Source: Hydractinia symbiolongicarpus | Taxonomy: Eukaryota > Cnidaria > Hydrozoa > Anthoathecata > Hydractiniidae | DNA length: 64,000 nt | Assembly: GCF_029227915.1 (NCBI RefSeq) | Contig: NC_079882.1 | Span: forward strand, 28,262,001 to 28,326,000 | Reading direction: 5' to 3' | In this document: piece after piece, positions 1-13,001 of the stretch | How positions within the stretch are numbered: position 1 is the stretch's first letter | How the letters are laid out: each line of letters starts with the position of its first letter | Position numbers and translations under genes: made by a program | The notes under the pieces: model-generated | Database searches by the model: none | What the model saw: only the letters and a program-made list of their open reading frames with translations | What the model was told of the DNA's origin: nothing

Positions 1-485
1 ATAGAACAAAATATGGCATGATGAAATGTGTTCGTAAAGTTTTTAAGGAAGAAGGCTTAAAGGGATTTTACCGAGGACTTTCTGCATCCTATTTTGGCAT
101 AATAGAGACTATCATTCATTTTGTTATTTATGAAAGACTCAAAAGAATGTTACGAGAATACCATAAACATAATAGTAAAGACCATATTGAAAAGAATAAT
201 GTGTCTGATTTTATGATAGCCGCTGGTTTTTCGAAGTCAATTGCATCAATGTGTGCATATCCACACGAAGTTGTAAGAACTAGACTACGTCAAGAAGAAT
301 GTGCTGGACCTAGAAAATATAAATCATTTTTTCAGACTTTAATGTTAGTTTACAGAGAGGAAGGTCGCAGAGGTTTATATAGCGGCCTGGGAACACAACT
401 TGTGCGTCAGGTACCAAACAGCGCAGTGATGTTTATGGTTTATGAAGCAGTAATATACTACATATGTTCAAATGAGAATGTCTAG
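1..485 (+). CDS. SLC25A36: Mitochondrial carrier, pyrimidine nucleotide type (SLC25A33/36-like), 3' exon
   Basis: Inner-membrane solute carrier; members of this subfamily exchange pyrimidine (deoxy)nucleotides across the mitochondrial inner membrane. The frame is already open at base 3 (residues RTKYG before the first Met), so this is the end of a longer gene whose earlier exons lie left of the window; the ATG at 18 is internal. Visible are the end of the second carrier repeat (GFYRGLSASYFGI, IHFVIYERLK) and the whole third repeat, with the signature P-H-E-V-V-R in 'YPHEVVRTRLRQ' and the closing 'GLYSGLGTQLVRQVPNSAV'. Stop TAG at 483-485. The ending matches SLC25A33/36 closely. Choosing A33 or A36 is uncertain because invertebrates often have one ancestral copy; the symbol is a best guess. 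Confidence 0.9.
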   Translation, partial: RTKYGMMKCVRKVFKEEGLKGFYRGLSASYFGIIETIIHFVIYERLKRMLREYHKHNSKDHIEKNNVSDFMIAAGFSKSIASMCAYPHEVVRTRLRQEECAGPRKYKSFFQTLMLVYREEGRRGLYSGLGTQLVRQVPNSAVMFMVYEAVIYYICSNENV

Positions 486-1531
486 TTTTACTATTGTGTT
501 TTTTATAAATAGCTACATTTTCGTATTCTCTATGGAAATTGTTTTTACTTGCAGATCTATGCATTATACTTACTATATTAATCCTCATAATTTTTTTTAA
601 ACTCTGGAACAAGATTTTTTAAAAATGGCAACAAATTACATGTCAGGGTATTTCGATGTTCAGATGGGATTTTTTTTTTCTAGATTTTAGTACCTGTTTG
701 ACTGAAAAATGTCTCTGGAATATGTGTAATCGTTTGCAAACCTTACCCTTTTAAACGTTTACACTGCTTTTTGTAGTAAAAAAAACATGTTTTTTTTTCT
801 TTTTGCGAAGCCTTCTATAGATAAACTTTTTCCAGTTGAACTATTATGATATGCTCTTTGTGTGAAATCATGTGAGTCAAATTTATCCCTTGCAGAAGTT
901 TTGCCAAATTATTTTAAGTTTTCATTATTGTTTGTATTTGAGAAACATATAAAAACTTTCAAACCCTTTATTTTTCAGTGCACGAAGCCAGTCTATTTAT
1001 TGTCTTTACCTAACTACAACAGTTGTGCGCTGACAAACTTTAAGTTAAGGCCTTTGCGTTAAGAATTGTTTTACATGTTCTTTTTAAGTTAGATAAAATA
1101 GATTTGTATTGTTAACAAAGGTAACCTGTGTATATTGTAGAAAGTATATTATAGTATTCTTAAGATTTCAAATCCAAACAATGTGTTGTATTTTCTACTT
1201 GTGTGTAATTTAAATTCGAAAAAACAGGACATTAAAGTTACCTTTAATTTCAAACAAGAAAGAAAGAATACTTTTGTGTTTAAATGTGTTTTAATGTGTA
1301 CTCCGAAAAATGCAATGTTTACCAATTTTGATTTTTATTACCAGGGTAGTGCGAATAGAGACTAGTAAACCACCTTATTTCCATTTAAAAGTTGTTAGTT
1401 TGTTTCGAACTCAAGGAATGCTTGTGTATCTGTTTTGTTCTTTGTGTTTTATCAAAGAAACATATTCCAAACATATTAATTAACAAAGTTGTCTGTGACA
1501 TACATTTGAATTTTTTTGGGATTTAACAACT
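486..1531 (+). other. 3' UTR / intergenic, AT-rich
   Basis: Probable 3' UTR of the carrier gene followed by AT-rich spacer. Poly-T runs at about 670-680 and 789-801. No convincing coding exon or RNA gene seen. Confidence 0.5.
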
Positions 1532-1737
1532 ATGTTCAAAACTTCTGGCAAATACATTGATAAGGCAGAGCATGTTTGTGTTTTAAAACGTTTATTACTT
1601 TCTGCTAGTATGTGTCTAAAAGAATGGGATGGATTGGTCAGGAAGAAATTCAAGAGTATTGCGGTTTTGGATTGCTTCCCCCTAGAATCTGTAAGCACTG
1701 TGAAACGAAGGTGTCATGTCAAAGATAAATATCTATG
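1532..1737 (+). CDS. Candidate first coding exon of the downstream unknown gene
   Basis: Open frame of 68 codons starting at an ATG and ending at a strong donor (TATG then GTAAGTG, GT at 1738). The donor is phase 2; joined to the acceptor just before 2424 (ttatacaag) it runs in frame into the ATG at 2425 and the long frame behind it. The peptide is basic and Leu/Cys-rich and not recognised. The only evidence is frame plus splice consensus. Two other acceptors in front of the long frame (about 2325 and 2395) would give immediate stops. It may be chance. Confidence 0.25.
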
Positions 1738-2424
1738 GTAAGTGATTATTTTGGTGTGTAACGTGAAGATTTGTGTCTCCTGTAAAATGCATATATAATG
1801 CTTGCATGAATCTAGGATTCTTTTGATAAGAAGTATAACATTGTTGTGTTGTTTATTAGACAGATGATAACTAAGTATATCCAATCAAAGTCAATTTGAA
1901 TTACGAGATCTAACTCAATGTTTTTATTTTGTTGCTGCTAAGTAACGAAAGGAAACGTATAAAAAAGAACATGCTGAAATCTTTGATATATACATTGAGC
2001 AATTTACCATTTTTTCCTTATATTTTTTTCTTTAAGAATCAACCCTATTCATAAATTGTTAAAGATGAATAAAGAGGGTAGAAGGAACTTTATAATAGTG
2101 TAATAATCTATAATAAGGTTTGCACATGAATAAATAATGTATGTGTTTTTTTACCAATACAAATTCGTTTGGTTTCATGTATATGCTTATAAATTTTAAA
2201 GTTAACCTTTTAATCATGTGTTGTTAAAATAAACCTGATTGAATTATGTGTTAACTATACTGAGAGTTATTACAGTTTACGTTGACTGATAATTTTTTAT
2301 ATTTTATTTCACTCCTACTTACAGAAAAAGTTGTCTTTTCACTTGTTAGTAACATGTTAGTGTTTTGAGCAAACAAAGCAATTGGAATTTTCAGCTGATT
2401 AAAATAAAGTTTTCTTATACAAGC

Positions 2425-3708
2425 ATGTCTTTGTGCTCATATAAGTGCATTGGATTAAGAAGATTTAATAGTGATGAGAATGCTGTCAAATTGTTTGCTG
2501 CAAATGAAGAAAGACTTACTGACCAGTATCATTGCAATGATGGTAGTTACGAAGAATGTTTTGATTGGTTACAAAATGGTAGCCAAGTTGTGCATGTTTG
2601 TGATTTGCCAGAGAACAGCAAATATTCAGTGAATAAAAGGCTGACAACATTAGCTTCACAATTAGATGTAAAAACGTTTTGTTTTGATAAAGATGTTAAT
2701 GTGTCTGCATCTTTATTGACTACAATTGAACCAAATATAACCTATCTTTCTGATAGTGCTAGCATAGTTCTTATAAAAGAATATCAAGAAGAGGAAGCTG
2801 CTACTAAGTTTGAAACAATTTTTGTTTCATTAAAACACTGTAAGATTAAAAAGTTTGAGTTTAACATTGTTGACGAAGATGGTAAATTTGGATCTCACAC
2901 TCTTTCCATGCATTCCTCTCAATTATTTATATGCTATAATGCTCCTGTGAAGATATATGTTGTGAATTTTGGTTACCAAAATGTCTCGTTGTCAAGCTGG
3001 TCATCGCAAAGAAGCGTCCCTCGATTTTTAACTTGTGAAAATGTGGTTGTGGTCATTGATAACCACAAACATCCAGAATTCTTTCTATGTCTAACATTTG
3101 TTGGAAATCAGGCTCATGAAATGATGGTCCAAAAACCTGAAATATTTTTACGAGATGATAGCTATGAATTACCCACCTTGTTAAACGTCAAAGGTCGATT
3201 AATATGGGTTGCTCAGAACAACAACAAGTTAAAATTGTTATCGCTATGTGAAAATAAGCTTACAGTCTTGAAAAGTTTCGATTTTAACTTTGGATTAAAA
3301 AAGAACGAACAAAGAATGCAAGTTAAGAAGGTTAAGTGTTGGCGCAACAGTTTATTATTCATACCATTGTTTTGTATGGCTAGCAATGTTGACTGCTATG
3401 TTGCCACCGGTTATGAAATGATTGTTTTAAACATGCTGGACTTAAAAATTCTGTATGTTTTAAAAGCTGATTGCATATTGGATATATTTACAGACACCAT
3501 TAGCACTAACGTTCTCAATAATGGATGTCTCGCAAGCATTAGAATCTCACAAAGAACTTCGGGAGGCGAACAAAAGATTATATCTGTCAATCATTTTAAT
3601 CTACAGCCAAAAAGTCTTCAGGAGTTGTGTTTAAGAAAAACTGTGCACGAAACATCTGATTTCATGCGACATTTTAATGTCCTAAATGATATGTTGCTGC
3701 AATGTTAA
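2425..3708 (+). CDS. Uncharacterised protein with beta-rich body and SOCS-box-like C-terminus
   Basis: Intronless frame of 427 codons from the first ATG (2425) to TAA at 3706-3708. The frame stays open to 2365 but without an ATG. I do not recognise the family. The body alternates short hydrophobic strands ('VVVVIDNHKHPEFFLCLTF', 'GRLIWVAQNNNKLKLLSL', 'YEMIVLNMLDLKILYVL') in the manner of a degenerate beta-propeller (F-box or WD/kelch-type substrate receptors look like this), with no canonical WD or kelch signature. The last 32 residues, starting 'KSLQELCLRKTVHET', resemble the BC-box of a SOCS box (S-L-x-x-L-C-x-x-x-x-V) followed by a Leu-rich stretch. An E3-ligase adaptor is a possible inference, not shown. 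An upstream exon at 1532-1737 could extend it. Confidence 0.7.
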   Translation: MSLCSYKCIGLRRFNSDENAVKLFAANEERLTDQYHCNDGSYEECFDWLQNGSQVVHVCDLPENSKYSVNKRLTTLASQLDVKTFCFDKDVNVSASLLTTIEPNITYLSDSASIVLIKEYQEEEAATKFETIFVSLKHCKIKKFEFNIVDEDGKFGSHTLSMHSSQLFICYNAPVKIYVVNFGYQNVSLSSWSSQRSVPRFLTCENVVVVIDNHKHPEFFLCLTFVGNQAHEMMVQKPEIFLRDDSYELPTLLNVKGRLIWVAQNNNKLKLLSLCENKLTVLKSFDFNFGLKKNEQRMQVKKVKCWRNSLLFIPLFCMASNVDCYVATGYEMIVLNMLDLKILYVLKADCILDIFTDTISTNVLNNGCLASIRISQRTSGGEQKIISVNHFNLQPKSLQELCLRKTVHETSDFMRHFNVLNDMLLQC

Positions 3709-6700
3709 AATAGAGCACGTTATTCTTTTAGAGTTTATCAGCATGTTATTGTTTTGAAACATCAGTTTTCTTTTTTCATGGTCGTATCTGCCTTGTTATC
3801 TAGTCACCAACATTTTTCATCAAGCAATGAAATTGGTCTATTAACGCATTTTTTTTTTCTTAGGAAGTAATTACTCATGTGTTACTTTCATTTAAACGTC
3901 CTTTTTAAAAGCAAAGAATTTATTAAAAGATGGACTGCCTCTTCTGGATTTAAATCTTTTGTACTCAAACACTATTATTTGTCGTTACTAGTTACCAAGA
4001 CAGTTTTATAAAAATATGTTAATCAATCGATTCCTCCACATGAGGTGTCTAGACAGTATTACTGTTGTAGGAATATCCTGACGCATATGTCTAACAGCTG
4101 TATTGTTTTAACTTGTTCATTGCTTACTAAGAAAAACACAAAAGTGCAAATGAATCACATAATTTTGATGTAAAAGTAATTTATTGTGTTCTATGTTTAT
4201 GTCTATTTCCATGTGGTGTATCTTCTGGTTGCTGGTATTGTTGGCTTAAACAGGCAATGGCAAGATGAGCACAATAGGTCACTATTCTTCCTTGCAGATC
4301 TATTGTCAAGTTAGAATTAATATACAGTCGGAGTAACCTAATTTATTGATGGATTTTCGAAATTTGACCACTAAACAGTCTTTCTTTTATACAAGATTGT
4401 TAGAATTAATAAACAGACAGAATGTTCTCGTTTGATAAAATCATTTAAAATTTTTGAAATTACTAAAACTTAATGAACCCAAAAAGAGAAAAGATGGATA
4501 TAGCATACAGACAAAATAAAGTCATTTTTTAACACAGTTTTTCACTGTATTTTCAAAGGTTTTACCAATTAGGAAAAGTAAGACATATGTTAGTAAAGAA
4601 ATCAGCGATTTTTTTTTAAACTGAGAATATTCAATTTAGAAAATATTTCACTGTATGTTTTTCCAAGAATTAGTAACAGGGATTATTACCTTACTGGTAC
4701 AAAAAGCAGGTTAGTATCAAAAAATCTGATGTCAAAACCACAACCTTGGGCTTTGTATTTCACAGTACAACATTAAGACTGGGTAGTTAGTATTTGCAGA
4801 TATTTTTGTGAGATCGCTTGGTTATAGCAGGTCAATCCATATTGACGTTTTGTATTGACGTCGTATTCAGCATACTTTTTTTACTTTCTGAGTCATCTTT
4901 TTACATTCTTCAATCAACTTTGGGTTTTACTACTCCTATTCAAGTACCATATTATATGAATTTTTATTGTGTGTTTTGCTTTCCCAAAACTTTCATAAAG
5001 TGGTTTACTTTTGTGCGTCATTTGGAATGACAAATATTATCACAACGCTTTGTCATCAGATAAGGGATATGTAAGTTCATGTTAGTCTGGAAAACCAGCA
5101 TTTATTATATTGTGCCTGTCTTGCTTAAACACCTTAGAGTCTAAACTTACTTTGTAAAATTTAAGTAAAAATCTCTTAAATCTCTTGTGTGGTTTGAATA
5201 CAACTTGCTTTTATGAAAGTCATTTGTATTGGGGTAACACTCACTTATCATGAAGGTTTGACACGACATTTTTTACAGCTCAAGTAGTACTCTGTATTTT
5301 CGTGAATATTATTTTCTTGATGCATTTAAATTTTTTATGCTTCATCCACAAGGCATCTTAAAATAATCTTAAAAATCAACCATTAACATTTAAATAATTC
5401 CCTTTAACTTTATTTTTTGTAATGCTTCATGTCTTCGTATTTCCCCTTAATTATTTGTTTTGAAAATTTTAAAAAGTTGAAAGATTAATAAAACAACAGA
5501 ATTGCTGAGGAAGTTTTAGTACTGAACCGTTCAAGGCTTTCTTCTAAAAAATGTAAAATGGTTTTTATAAAATAGCACATTAAACCTAGCTTGTTTTCAA
5601 ATCTGATATTGTCTCCAAAACGTCTAACTTTTTTGAATGGTGAATTGGTGTTAGCTGTTGAATGTTAGATAACAATTACAATTGTTAAAAATACTGTAGT
5701 TAGATCTCTTTGTATGTAAAGTTGAATTATTGGTTCATTAATAATTTATCAGATATCATATATATATTTGTGTGTGAAATGTTCATTTGAAAGTCTTAAT
5801 TTAATCGCGTGCAATATAAAATAATTCTGTGTATAATATTAAAGTTTGGAAAATTTTTCGTGTTTTTATTTTTATTTGTATTTGAGAGTTTTTATTTAAA
5901 AACAAGTTAGAATATCTTTTTAGACTATAAGCCTGTTGTGTGGTTGTGTTTTTGTTATGTGTAAAAGGATATTTTGAGTGAGATACTTATTCGATTTTAT
6001 GTGATACTCTTAGAAGTTCACTATAGGAATTTTAAGACTTCATAATATTATGATAACAAGTATTGACGCCAGAAAGATTTGGTTTCTAGTTACATTAAAA
6101 TAATTCAACTTTGAAATGTCACGAAAAGTCAGCAGAAAGATATATTTGCAATCTTTTTAGAGGGTAAAGCATGCGTGTTTATTTGTACGTTTCATTTGCT
6201 TCTGTCCTGATGTGATCTGATAACAAGTTTGGTACAAGTCCCAACAAGAAAAGAGTTAGTGCAAATCTACTGAAAGCTACGCTTCGCTGGTTGCATCAGA
6301 ATGGCACTTTTCTCTTTCCTACCCTTTCATTTCATAGCTTCAACATGTGTATGACAGACCAGGTTTAATCTTTTTTAAATACTGTAAGTTACCTCGATCT
6401 TATCATCTGTGTAACGTAACACCAATTTATTTATTATCCCACCTCTATTTACTTAACTAAACTTTTTTTTTTCATTAATAGTAAACATTTATTCACACAA
6501 AATAATACTTTGTTCTTTTTGTATTGTTCTGAATGTGTCACTGCAAAAAAAAGCTCGGTTTGTCATGGTTACCCTTCAAACACATTTGTAGGACGTCTTT
6601 TAATGTTTTGGTTTATAACTTGTAATTAAATTTGTCTATTTATAACGGTAATAAAAATACTCTGACCACTTGATTGTCGGTTGAAAAACAAAACACAATG

Positions 6701-9201
6701 GAGACAGGATATCCTCTTTTAAGGTTCAACAGTTACTGTGAGATATGAATAGATTATTATGCAGAGGTGAAGTATATGGCTGAAGTAAGTAAGCGGGTTT
6801 AGTGTATGGTTATGTTGTGAAAGACATATGCATATAAGAAATAGGTTTTGTATTCTGTGATGGAAATTGTTGGTTTTGTTGTTGGGTTATAATAAAATTA
6901 TGTTTTTATCTTAAAGACATTAGTTTTTTTGCTAAACTAAATTTTTGTTCTGTTTTTGCTTTGTATTCAAGTTGTAATGTGGGTGTAATAATTGACAAGT
7001 TTTATGTATAGATAATCATTTCAGTTTGGGAGCCTAAATTATTTGAATTTGAAAATTTCCGGTCAAAATATTGTTTTCGTTGCCATAGCTTTTGTACTAC
7101 AGCACGTAAAGATTTTTTTTTGGTTATATTTTCTGGATTTTTTCCACTTAGACTTAGTTTCAAACTATCAGCTGTGTTTTCTTTTCTTTCATTTAAGTTT
7201 TTGTTTGTTAAGAACATGTGTCGTCTTGTATACTTTTTATTGATTTTTCACTTTTTTTTTAAAAGAATGTTTCGTGGCAGTGTTCATAGAAAAATAAATT
7301 TTTTATTAAAAGTCTTTAGATCTTATACTTTTCAATTTTAATGTTCTTTAAATTGCTTCATTGTCTGATACTTCTTGTGAATACATTTTCTTTTTTACTG
7401 GATGAGAAGATTTCTTGATTTACTTTGTAGTTTTGCAGTCATAACAAGACTTACTTTAAGCGCCAACGAAGAGCTTCCATATTGTTTTTTACCTATCTTA
7501 ACACACTAGCAGTCAGAAAATTGAAAATAATTTCATAGCCTTATAGTAAACATTTAATAAAACACTCTTAACAATATTGTATGGTTGTTATTATAGCTAT
7601 AGCAATTTTGTCAATCAGGAGTTTGCCAAAGGGAATCCTTAGTTTTGTCGGCAATATTTGGCAGATATTTGCTACAAAAAATCGTGGGAAGAATTTTGTG
7701 TTGTGTTTTTTTAATTTGTGTTACTGCTTTTGTTTACTATCGGCAACAAAATTATTGATAATTCTTCTGTCCTTGTCATCATTTACATGAGCTGCTGCCG
7801 ATTGTCGACCCTAATGGGCACAGCTGGTGTCGAAGGGTTGATCTCAAATACTTACTGCTTAAAAAATTACACAATCAAGTTGGTCAGTCGTAAAGTTCTT
7901 TAGTTTATTACGAGTATTGGTGCACAAAACCCATTTTGCAGGATCTTGGTTGAATAGGTTTCCTCAGTAGGTGACTGATGGTAGGTAGCTCAGTAGATGG
8001 TTGGTGGTAGATAGCTCAGTAGATGGTTGGCAATAGGTGGTAGCTCATGGTAATAATTTGTTGTTTCCTCAAGAACTGTGACATTTACAATTAAAGCATT
8101 ACAGAATTAGCATCCTATACTTCTGTTCTACACAGTACATCGACCGTAACTAGTCAAAGGTCAATATAAAGTGTCCTTTCATTAAAATGGATTTGTTACT
8201 ATGAGAATCGTTGTATGGATATTGTAAAAAATGAAGGTTTGATCTCCTTAATCATCTTTGTTCATATAAATAATCTTATCTCCTATATCTTCTGCAACCA
8301 ATATTAGATTTGATCACATAATTACTAGCAATTAAAATCAGTGTTTGAAGAGAATGAGAAATACAAAACGTTATAATTTTTACTATAACTTGTGCACTAT
8401 TAACTTTTTGCAAAAGCTAATTTAATAGTTAGTAAAATTATTGTCGGAGATTTTATAGGATTGATAAATACTCGTTGCTTGGTTTGCACAAATGAAATCT
8501 CGGATTATAGATCAGTTAAATGAAATGTCTTATAAGGTTGTTTGTTTTTCCACTTCTCGTCTCTCTGTTTATTTAAATTCAAGATGGTATGGTTTTCTAC
8601 GGTTAAACTTTAGTTTTTGCTAATAATGTTAGGATTATGTGTATTCAACGTTTATTTTCTTCAGCAGACACGTGCAATGAAACAGACGTTTTGCAACAGA
8701 CTGAAATATGCTTTTAGTTTGTGAAAGCTGTTTCTAATTACATGTGTAAACTTGTATTTTGAGGTAGTTCAGCTAAATCCCACATTTTCCGCATTATTTG
8801 CTTTTAACTTTAATATGTTTTCTAAAAACAAATACACCAGCTGGTATTCTGCAAGAAGTTGATCTGAGTTCTCGAGGTTATCTTTGTTGGAAATTATTTC
8901 GTAGGATTCGATGTGTCGATGTTTACTTACTTGCCATTGATATGAGATACATATATATAGTCTTCCAAGTCAGTTCAACAATTGTTTGTTTGATGTTCCT
9001 TGTACAACTGTACGATTTGAGGGACAAGCTTTCTTTAGATCAGGCTTTACATCTCGATGAGACTTAATGTTTTTGTGTTTTACTGAAGTGTAGCCTTGTT
9101 GTGTTCTTAGTATGTTCTTAAGTTTTAACCAAAAATTTAATGTTTGTGTTTTTATAAAATTGTTTTACATTTGGTGTATTTTTAGTATGTAATTTGCAAA
9201 A
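3709..9201. other. Long intergenic region
   Basis: About 5.5 kb of AT-rich sequence between the unknown gene and the sarcoglycan gene. It holds the 3' UTR of the former, several AATAAA-like signals, poly-T tracts and a 26-bp tandem repeat near 7.97-8.05 kb. Short open stretches at 4818, 7043-7341, 7581 and 8798 lack any family resemblance, are rich in Phe/Leu/Cys as expected of random AT-rich DNA, and are not called. Confidence 0.5.
7970..8050 (+). repeat. 26-bp tandem repeat, about 3 copies
   Basis: The phrase tagctcagtagatggttgg starts at 7986 and again at 8012, flanked by diverged partial copies (ggtaggtagctcag before, ggcaataggtggtagctca after). Period 26. Confidence 0.75.
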
Positions 9202-12200
9202 ATGCCAACTCGCCAGCGACAAAACAACAACTCCACGACATTTGAAAATGTCGAGTACACAAAGCCTGAGCTTCCTCATATTGTCTATAAAATTGGAATT
9301 TATGGATGGCGAAAGAGATGCTTGTATTTTCTCATCTTGCTCATATTAATCATCGCTATCATCAATTTGGCTTTAACTATTTGGATCATTAGAGTTCAAG
9401 ATTTTGGATTGGTGAATATTTTTTTACTTTGTTTATGTCTAGGATGTGTTCGTTAGGTTTGGAAAGGCAGAGAAATGCATAAAATTTGATTTCGTGTGTA
9501 ATAAGGAGTCATAGGGATATTTATACAATGCTGTTGAGTTTTGACTTGTATTTTTCTTGCTTTTTCCAAAATTAAGTCTCTGAAAATGTAAACAGAGCAA
9601 GAGCGGTTGTAACACCCATATAGGTTGGGTCTGGCACATAAATCGCCCACCCGCGCAATGTAATGACGTCAAGATTTAATTAAGTACGAAATAAGTTCAA
9701 ACCATTTCAGTATGGCGGTCAAGAAATTAACGAAGTGGGGAAAACATAGTCTTTAAAAGTTAAAAGTCTGGTTTTTACGATACGTATTTGCGAAACAAAC
9801 GTTTATTTGTTTAATACTAATATTTTATGAACACTCGCACCTGATAACGAAGGAGGTATCTTGTCCGATAGTGTTAAGATAGTCGTGATTAAAAATTGAT
9901 AAAGGATGCATCATTAAGAAGTTAAAAAAAAAAATGACACGATGTACAGTGCAGGCGAAAGCAGGAATGTTTTAGTGTGTGCTGTTTAATATATTGACTC
10001 CTCGTGTAAACATGCATTGTTTTGGAAAAACACGAGATTGGGAGTTAACCACTTTCTTACTAAGTGACTAATCATATAATTAACTACTTTATAATAGCTA
10101 ATTTTCTTTGTGCTATGGTGAAAGAGGATTAAGAATAGACAATCATTTTTTATTAGCCTTTTGTGTCGTTACCTTGCTGTGTTACATTGTTGCTGACCGA
10201 TTAAAAAATTCTAGATTGCAATTACAATGAAACGATTATCCAATTAGGAATAAGCAATTTTATTTAAAAATTTATGGCATTTTAAATTAATCAAGTTGAA
10301 ATATACGCTAATGTGGTTTATTTATGCTCAAATTTGCATTCTTGAAAAACATATCGAGAAAATCTCAAATTCCAACACTACCGTTTCTCTTTTAATTTTA
10401 CAACTTAAGTATGAGTGAAGTTCTGAAAATCAGATGCTGGCCAGATTAAGAAATTTGAACCTTTTGTGTCTAATTTTAAAATAGTAGTACTTGTTAATTT
10501 TTTGTCAAAAATACAGATGAGACTTCCATTGGAGATTAAGGAAATGTCAAGTATAACACAATTTTTAACTTTTTTTACCAAAATCAGGTAAGTTAAAATC
10601 GTCATCATTCTATGAAAATAAATGTTCTCACTTTAGCATGGTATGGGCAAGCTTCATATAACAAGTAATGGCTTGAGAATGGACGGCACAGCAGAGTTCA
10701 TGTCTGTGTTACGTGCGAAGACAATTATGAGCAGAACTGTAAGTCCTGGAATTGCATGCGATTTATAAGAATTTTTACACACAAATTGTGTCTTTACTCT
10801 TGAATATAATTTTAATATTTGTCGTATTCTTCGCGAGCAGGAGGATTGACTCTTTATTCGGCTATGTATTAAAATGGTTTTAACATGTAGTGAATTTTGT
10901 ACTTTGGTGGGACTTTGCTGACATTAGCAATATTTTTTATCATAATTAATAATAGGTTAATAAAAAGAATAAATTATTTGATAGGTCGAATAAGACATTT
11001 ATAGAAATTTGTTAATTTGATTTTGTATTTGAAAAGGCAAAAAATATTCAGGAAGAAATCCGACCCTTCTTCCGTTTATACACGTCGTGTCATGCGTGCT
11101 TAAATATGAACGACCATTTTTCACAAAATTTCGTCCCCTGATGAACTTTAGCCGCGAGATTTCGCAGGGTATTTTGTTTGTTGTTAATAGCAGAATATTA
11201 TTTTCTGAAGTTTGTAACCAAGTAAAATATTGAATAATAATAATAAAAATAATTCAAAATTATGGCTTTATGTGGCTTTTGCTTTTGCTTTTTGTCCTCT
11301 TAGTGGCTTTCTCCAAATAACTTGTGGCTCACTTGTCCGAATATAAAACCATGAGCACATTAGCACGTCTTAACACACTCTATGACTTGGATTGCAGTAA
11401 TAATTGTCAACACTAGTCGTTAGCCCGTGGAAAAATCCACGGATTCGCCCGTCCTTTTTATACTGCATTGCGTGCGTCTCGCTACCTGCGCAGCTAAGCT
11501 ACCATTTTGCGTGACAGACAGACGGACGGACGGACGGACAGACGGACGGACGGACAGACATATATGGGTATTATAATATATTATAACATTTCGCAGTTAG
11601 CTTTAGACCTAACCAGCTTACTGAATGATCTAGATATAATCTTATTATTTCTTGTTTAGAATTCTCCAATTCGAGTGAATTCGCGGAAAAATATATCCCT
11701 TAGTGCAGTGGATGCATTTAACAATGTTGTCGGTCAAATCACATTGGACAGTGATCACGTGATATTGAAAAATAAAAAGCTGTACATTCAAGATGGCGCA
11801 GGACGTACGCTACTTTTTGCTGATGACAAGAAAATTAAAATGAACATTGAACATATGGACATTTCAGGTACTTCTACTTGTGTAAATGTTGATTATAAGT
11901 TTGAATAATATTTATGTTCAACTAGCTAAAACTGTACAGCGACAACCGAAACGTTACATCCACAAGATAAAAAGTCAAAGCCTAATATTGCTAAATAAAA
12001 CCTATTATTATTCTTCAGATAATGTTTGTTTCAAAAAAGCAAATAATATTTAAAGAGAAAGCTAGAACAAAATTTGTTCTATTTTCTAATTATTTTGTAA
12101 TTTTATTTTTCCATTCTTCATCAGATCTAACGCATGTCGCAGAAATTCGATATTGACATAAAACTTACAAGTTGTTCTGACTAAAAATCCGGAAGGATTT

Positions 12201-13001
12201 GAAGGAAAAAGGAATGGGCTCTTATAAAATTAATATCCTGTCACGACGCGCGCTTATTTGAGTGAAGATTTATTATATTTCATGTTCTTTGAATGTTAAT
12301 CGGCTATAAGAGGATCGATTCAGCTTCCGGCAGCAAGCTGCGAATTAGTAATTATACTTGCCGTGGGAATAAAAAAAATTTATCGCCAATGCAAGAATCT
12401 AAAAAAAATTTTACCAAAAACATTAACTAAATTTTTAGTACCTGGAGGCTTAAACCTGGAAAGTTCAATTCAAACACCTTTGGTGCAAGCCAGCGATTCA
12501 AAAGACCTCCGATTGGAATCACTAACGAATAAGTTGAAAGTCAACGCTGCAAAAGGCGTCGAAATTAAATCGAACGCACATGACGTCAAATTGGAGAGTT
12601 TAATGGATACCAAGTTAACTTCTAAGAAGGGAAAGGTACGCTTTATAAACTGTCGCTTCCAAACCTCTTCTCTGAGTTCATTATAAAATTCGTTGCATCG
12701 CGATATATGAATATATTTTTTATTTTTGATATATGTTTTTCGTTTTGTTTGTTCAAATGTTTTACTTTTCTATTAATTCTATTAATTGCTTTATCCCCAC
12801 ATTTCATAGATTCTGTTGGATGCAAAAAAGATTATTTTAAAAAATCTGCGAAAGTCTCAGGTGCCTGGTAAATCAGAAAATGGTGACGTTGTCCATGGAG
12901 GGACAGCTGAAGTATGTATGTGTACTGACGGGACCTTATTTCTTGCACCACCTGATGTAAAACGCCCTTGTAAAATAACAAGCGGCGTATGTCTAACATA
13001 G
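9202..13001 (+). CDS. SGCD: Sarcoglycan, gamma/delta/zeta family, complete
   Basis: Single-pass type II protein of the dystrophin-associated sarcoglycan complex, which stabilises the muscle plasma membrane. Five coding exons join without a break: 9202-9411, 10637-10738, 11660-11867, 12439-12635, 12810-13001, giving 302 residues (vertebrate relatives are about 290). Landmarks: N-terminal cytoplasmic tail, '[15 protein letters not shown]' just before the transmembrane segment (about residues 41-63), '[14 protein letters not shown]', 'SIQTPLVQA', '[12 protein letters not shown]', 'AAKGVEIKS', and the conserved C-terminal cysteine cluster C275-x-C277...C293...C300. Start: ATG 9202 gives the normal family N-terminus; an acceptor-like ttttag at about 9180-9185 suggests a possible 5' UTR exon upstream. 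Invertebrate genes are usually co-orthologous to gamma/delta/zeta, so the symbol is approximate. Intron 2 holds a Helitron-like miniature. Confidence 0.93.
11413..11582 (-). mobile_element. Helitron-like miniature element, copy 1 (sarcoglycan intron 2)
   Basis: On the minus strand it ends in the hairpin CCGTGGA-tttt-TCCACGG, then a short spacer and CTAG (11413-11416) followed by T. It also contains a (GACAGACGGA)-type tetranucleotide run (about 11516-11560) and an AT-rich 5' end. Two other copies lie at 18732-18831 (+) and 36500-36641 (-). Confidence 0.65.

Noticed and set aside
7002-7341. Overlapping Phe-rich frames on both strands
   Set aside because: Frames in both orientations, composition typical of AT-rich non-coding DNA, no splice or start support.
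9439-9672. Minus-strand frames with Cys and Phe
   Set aside because: They overlap the donor side of sarcoglycan intron 1 and resemble no family.
11140-11175. Second hammerhead candidate (cctgatgaac...)
   Set aside because: The GAAA block and a usable stem II are missing.
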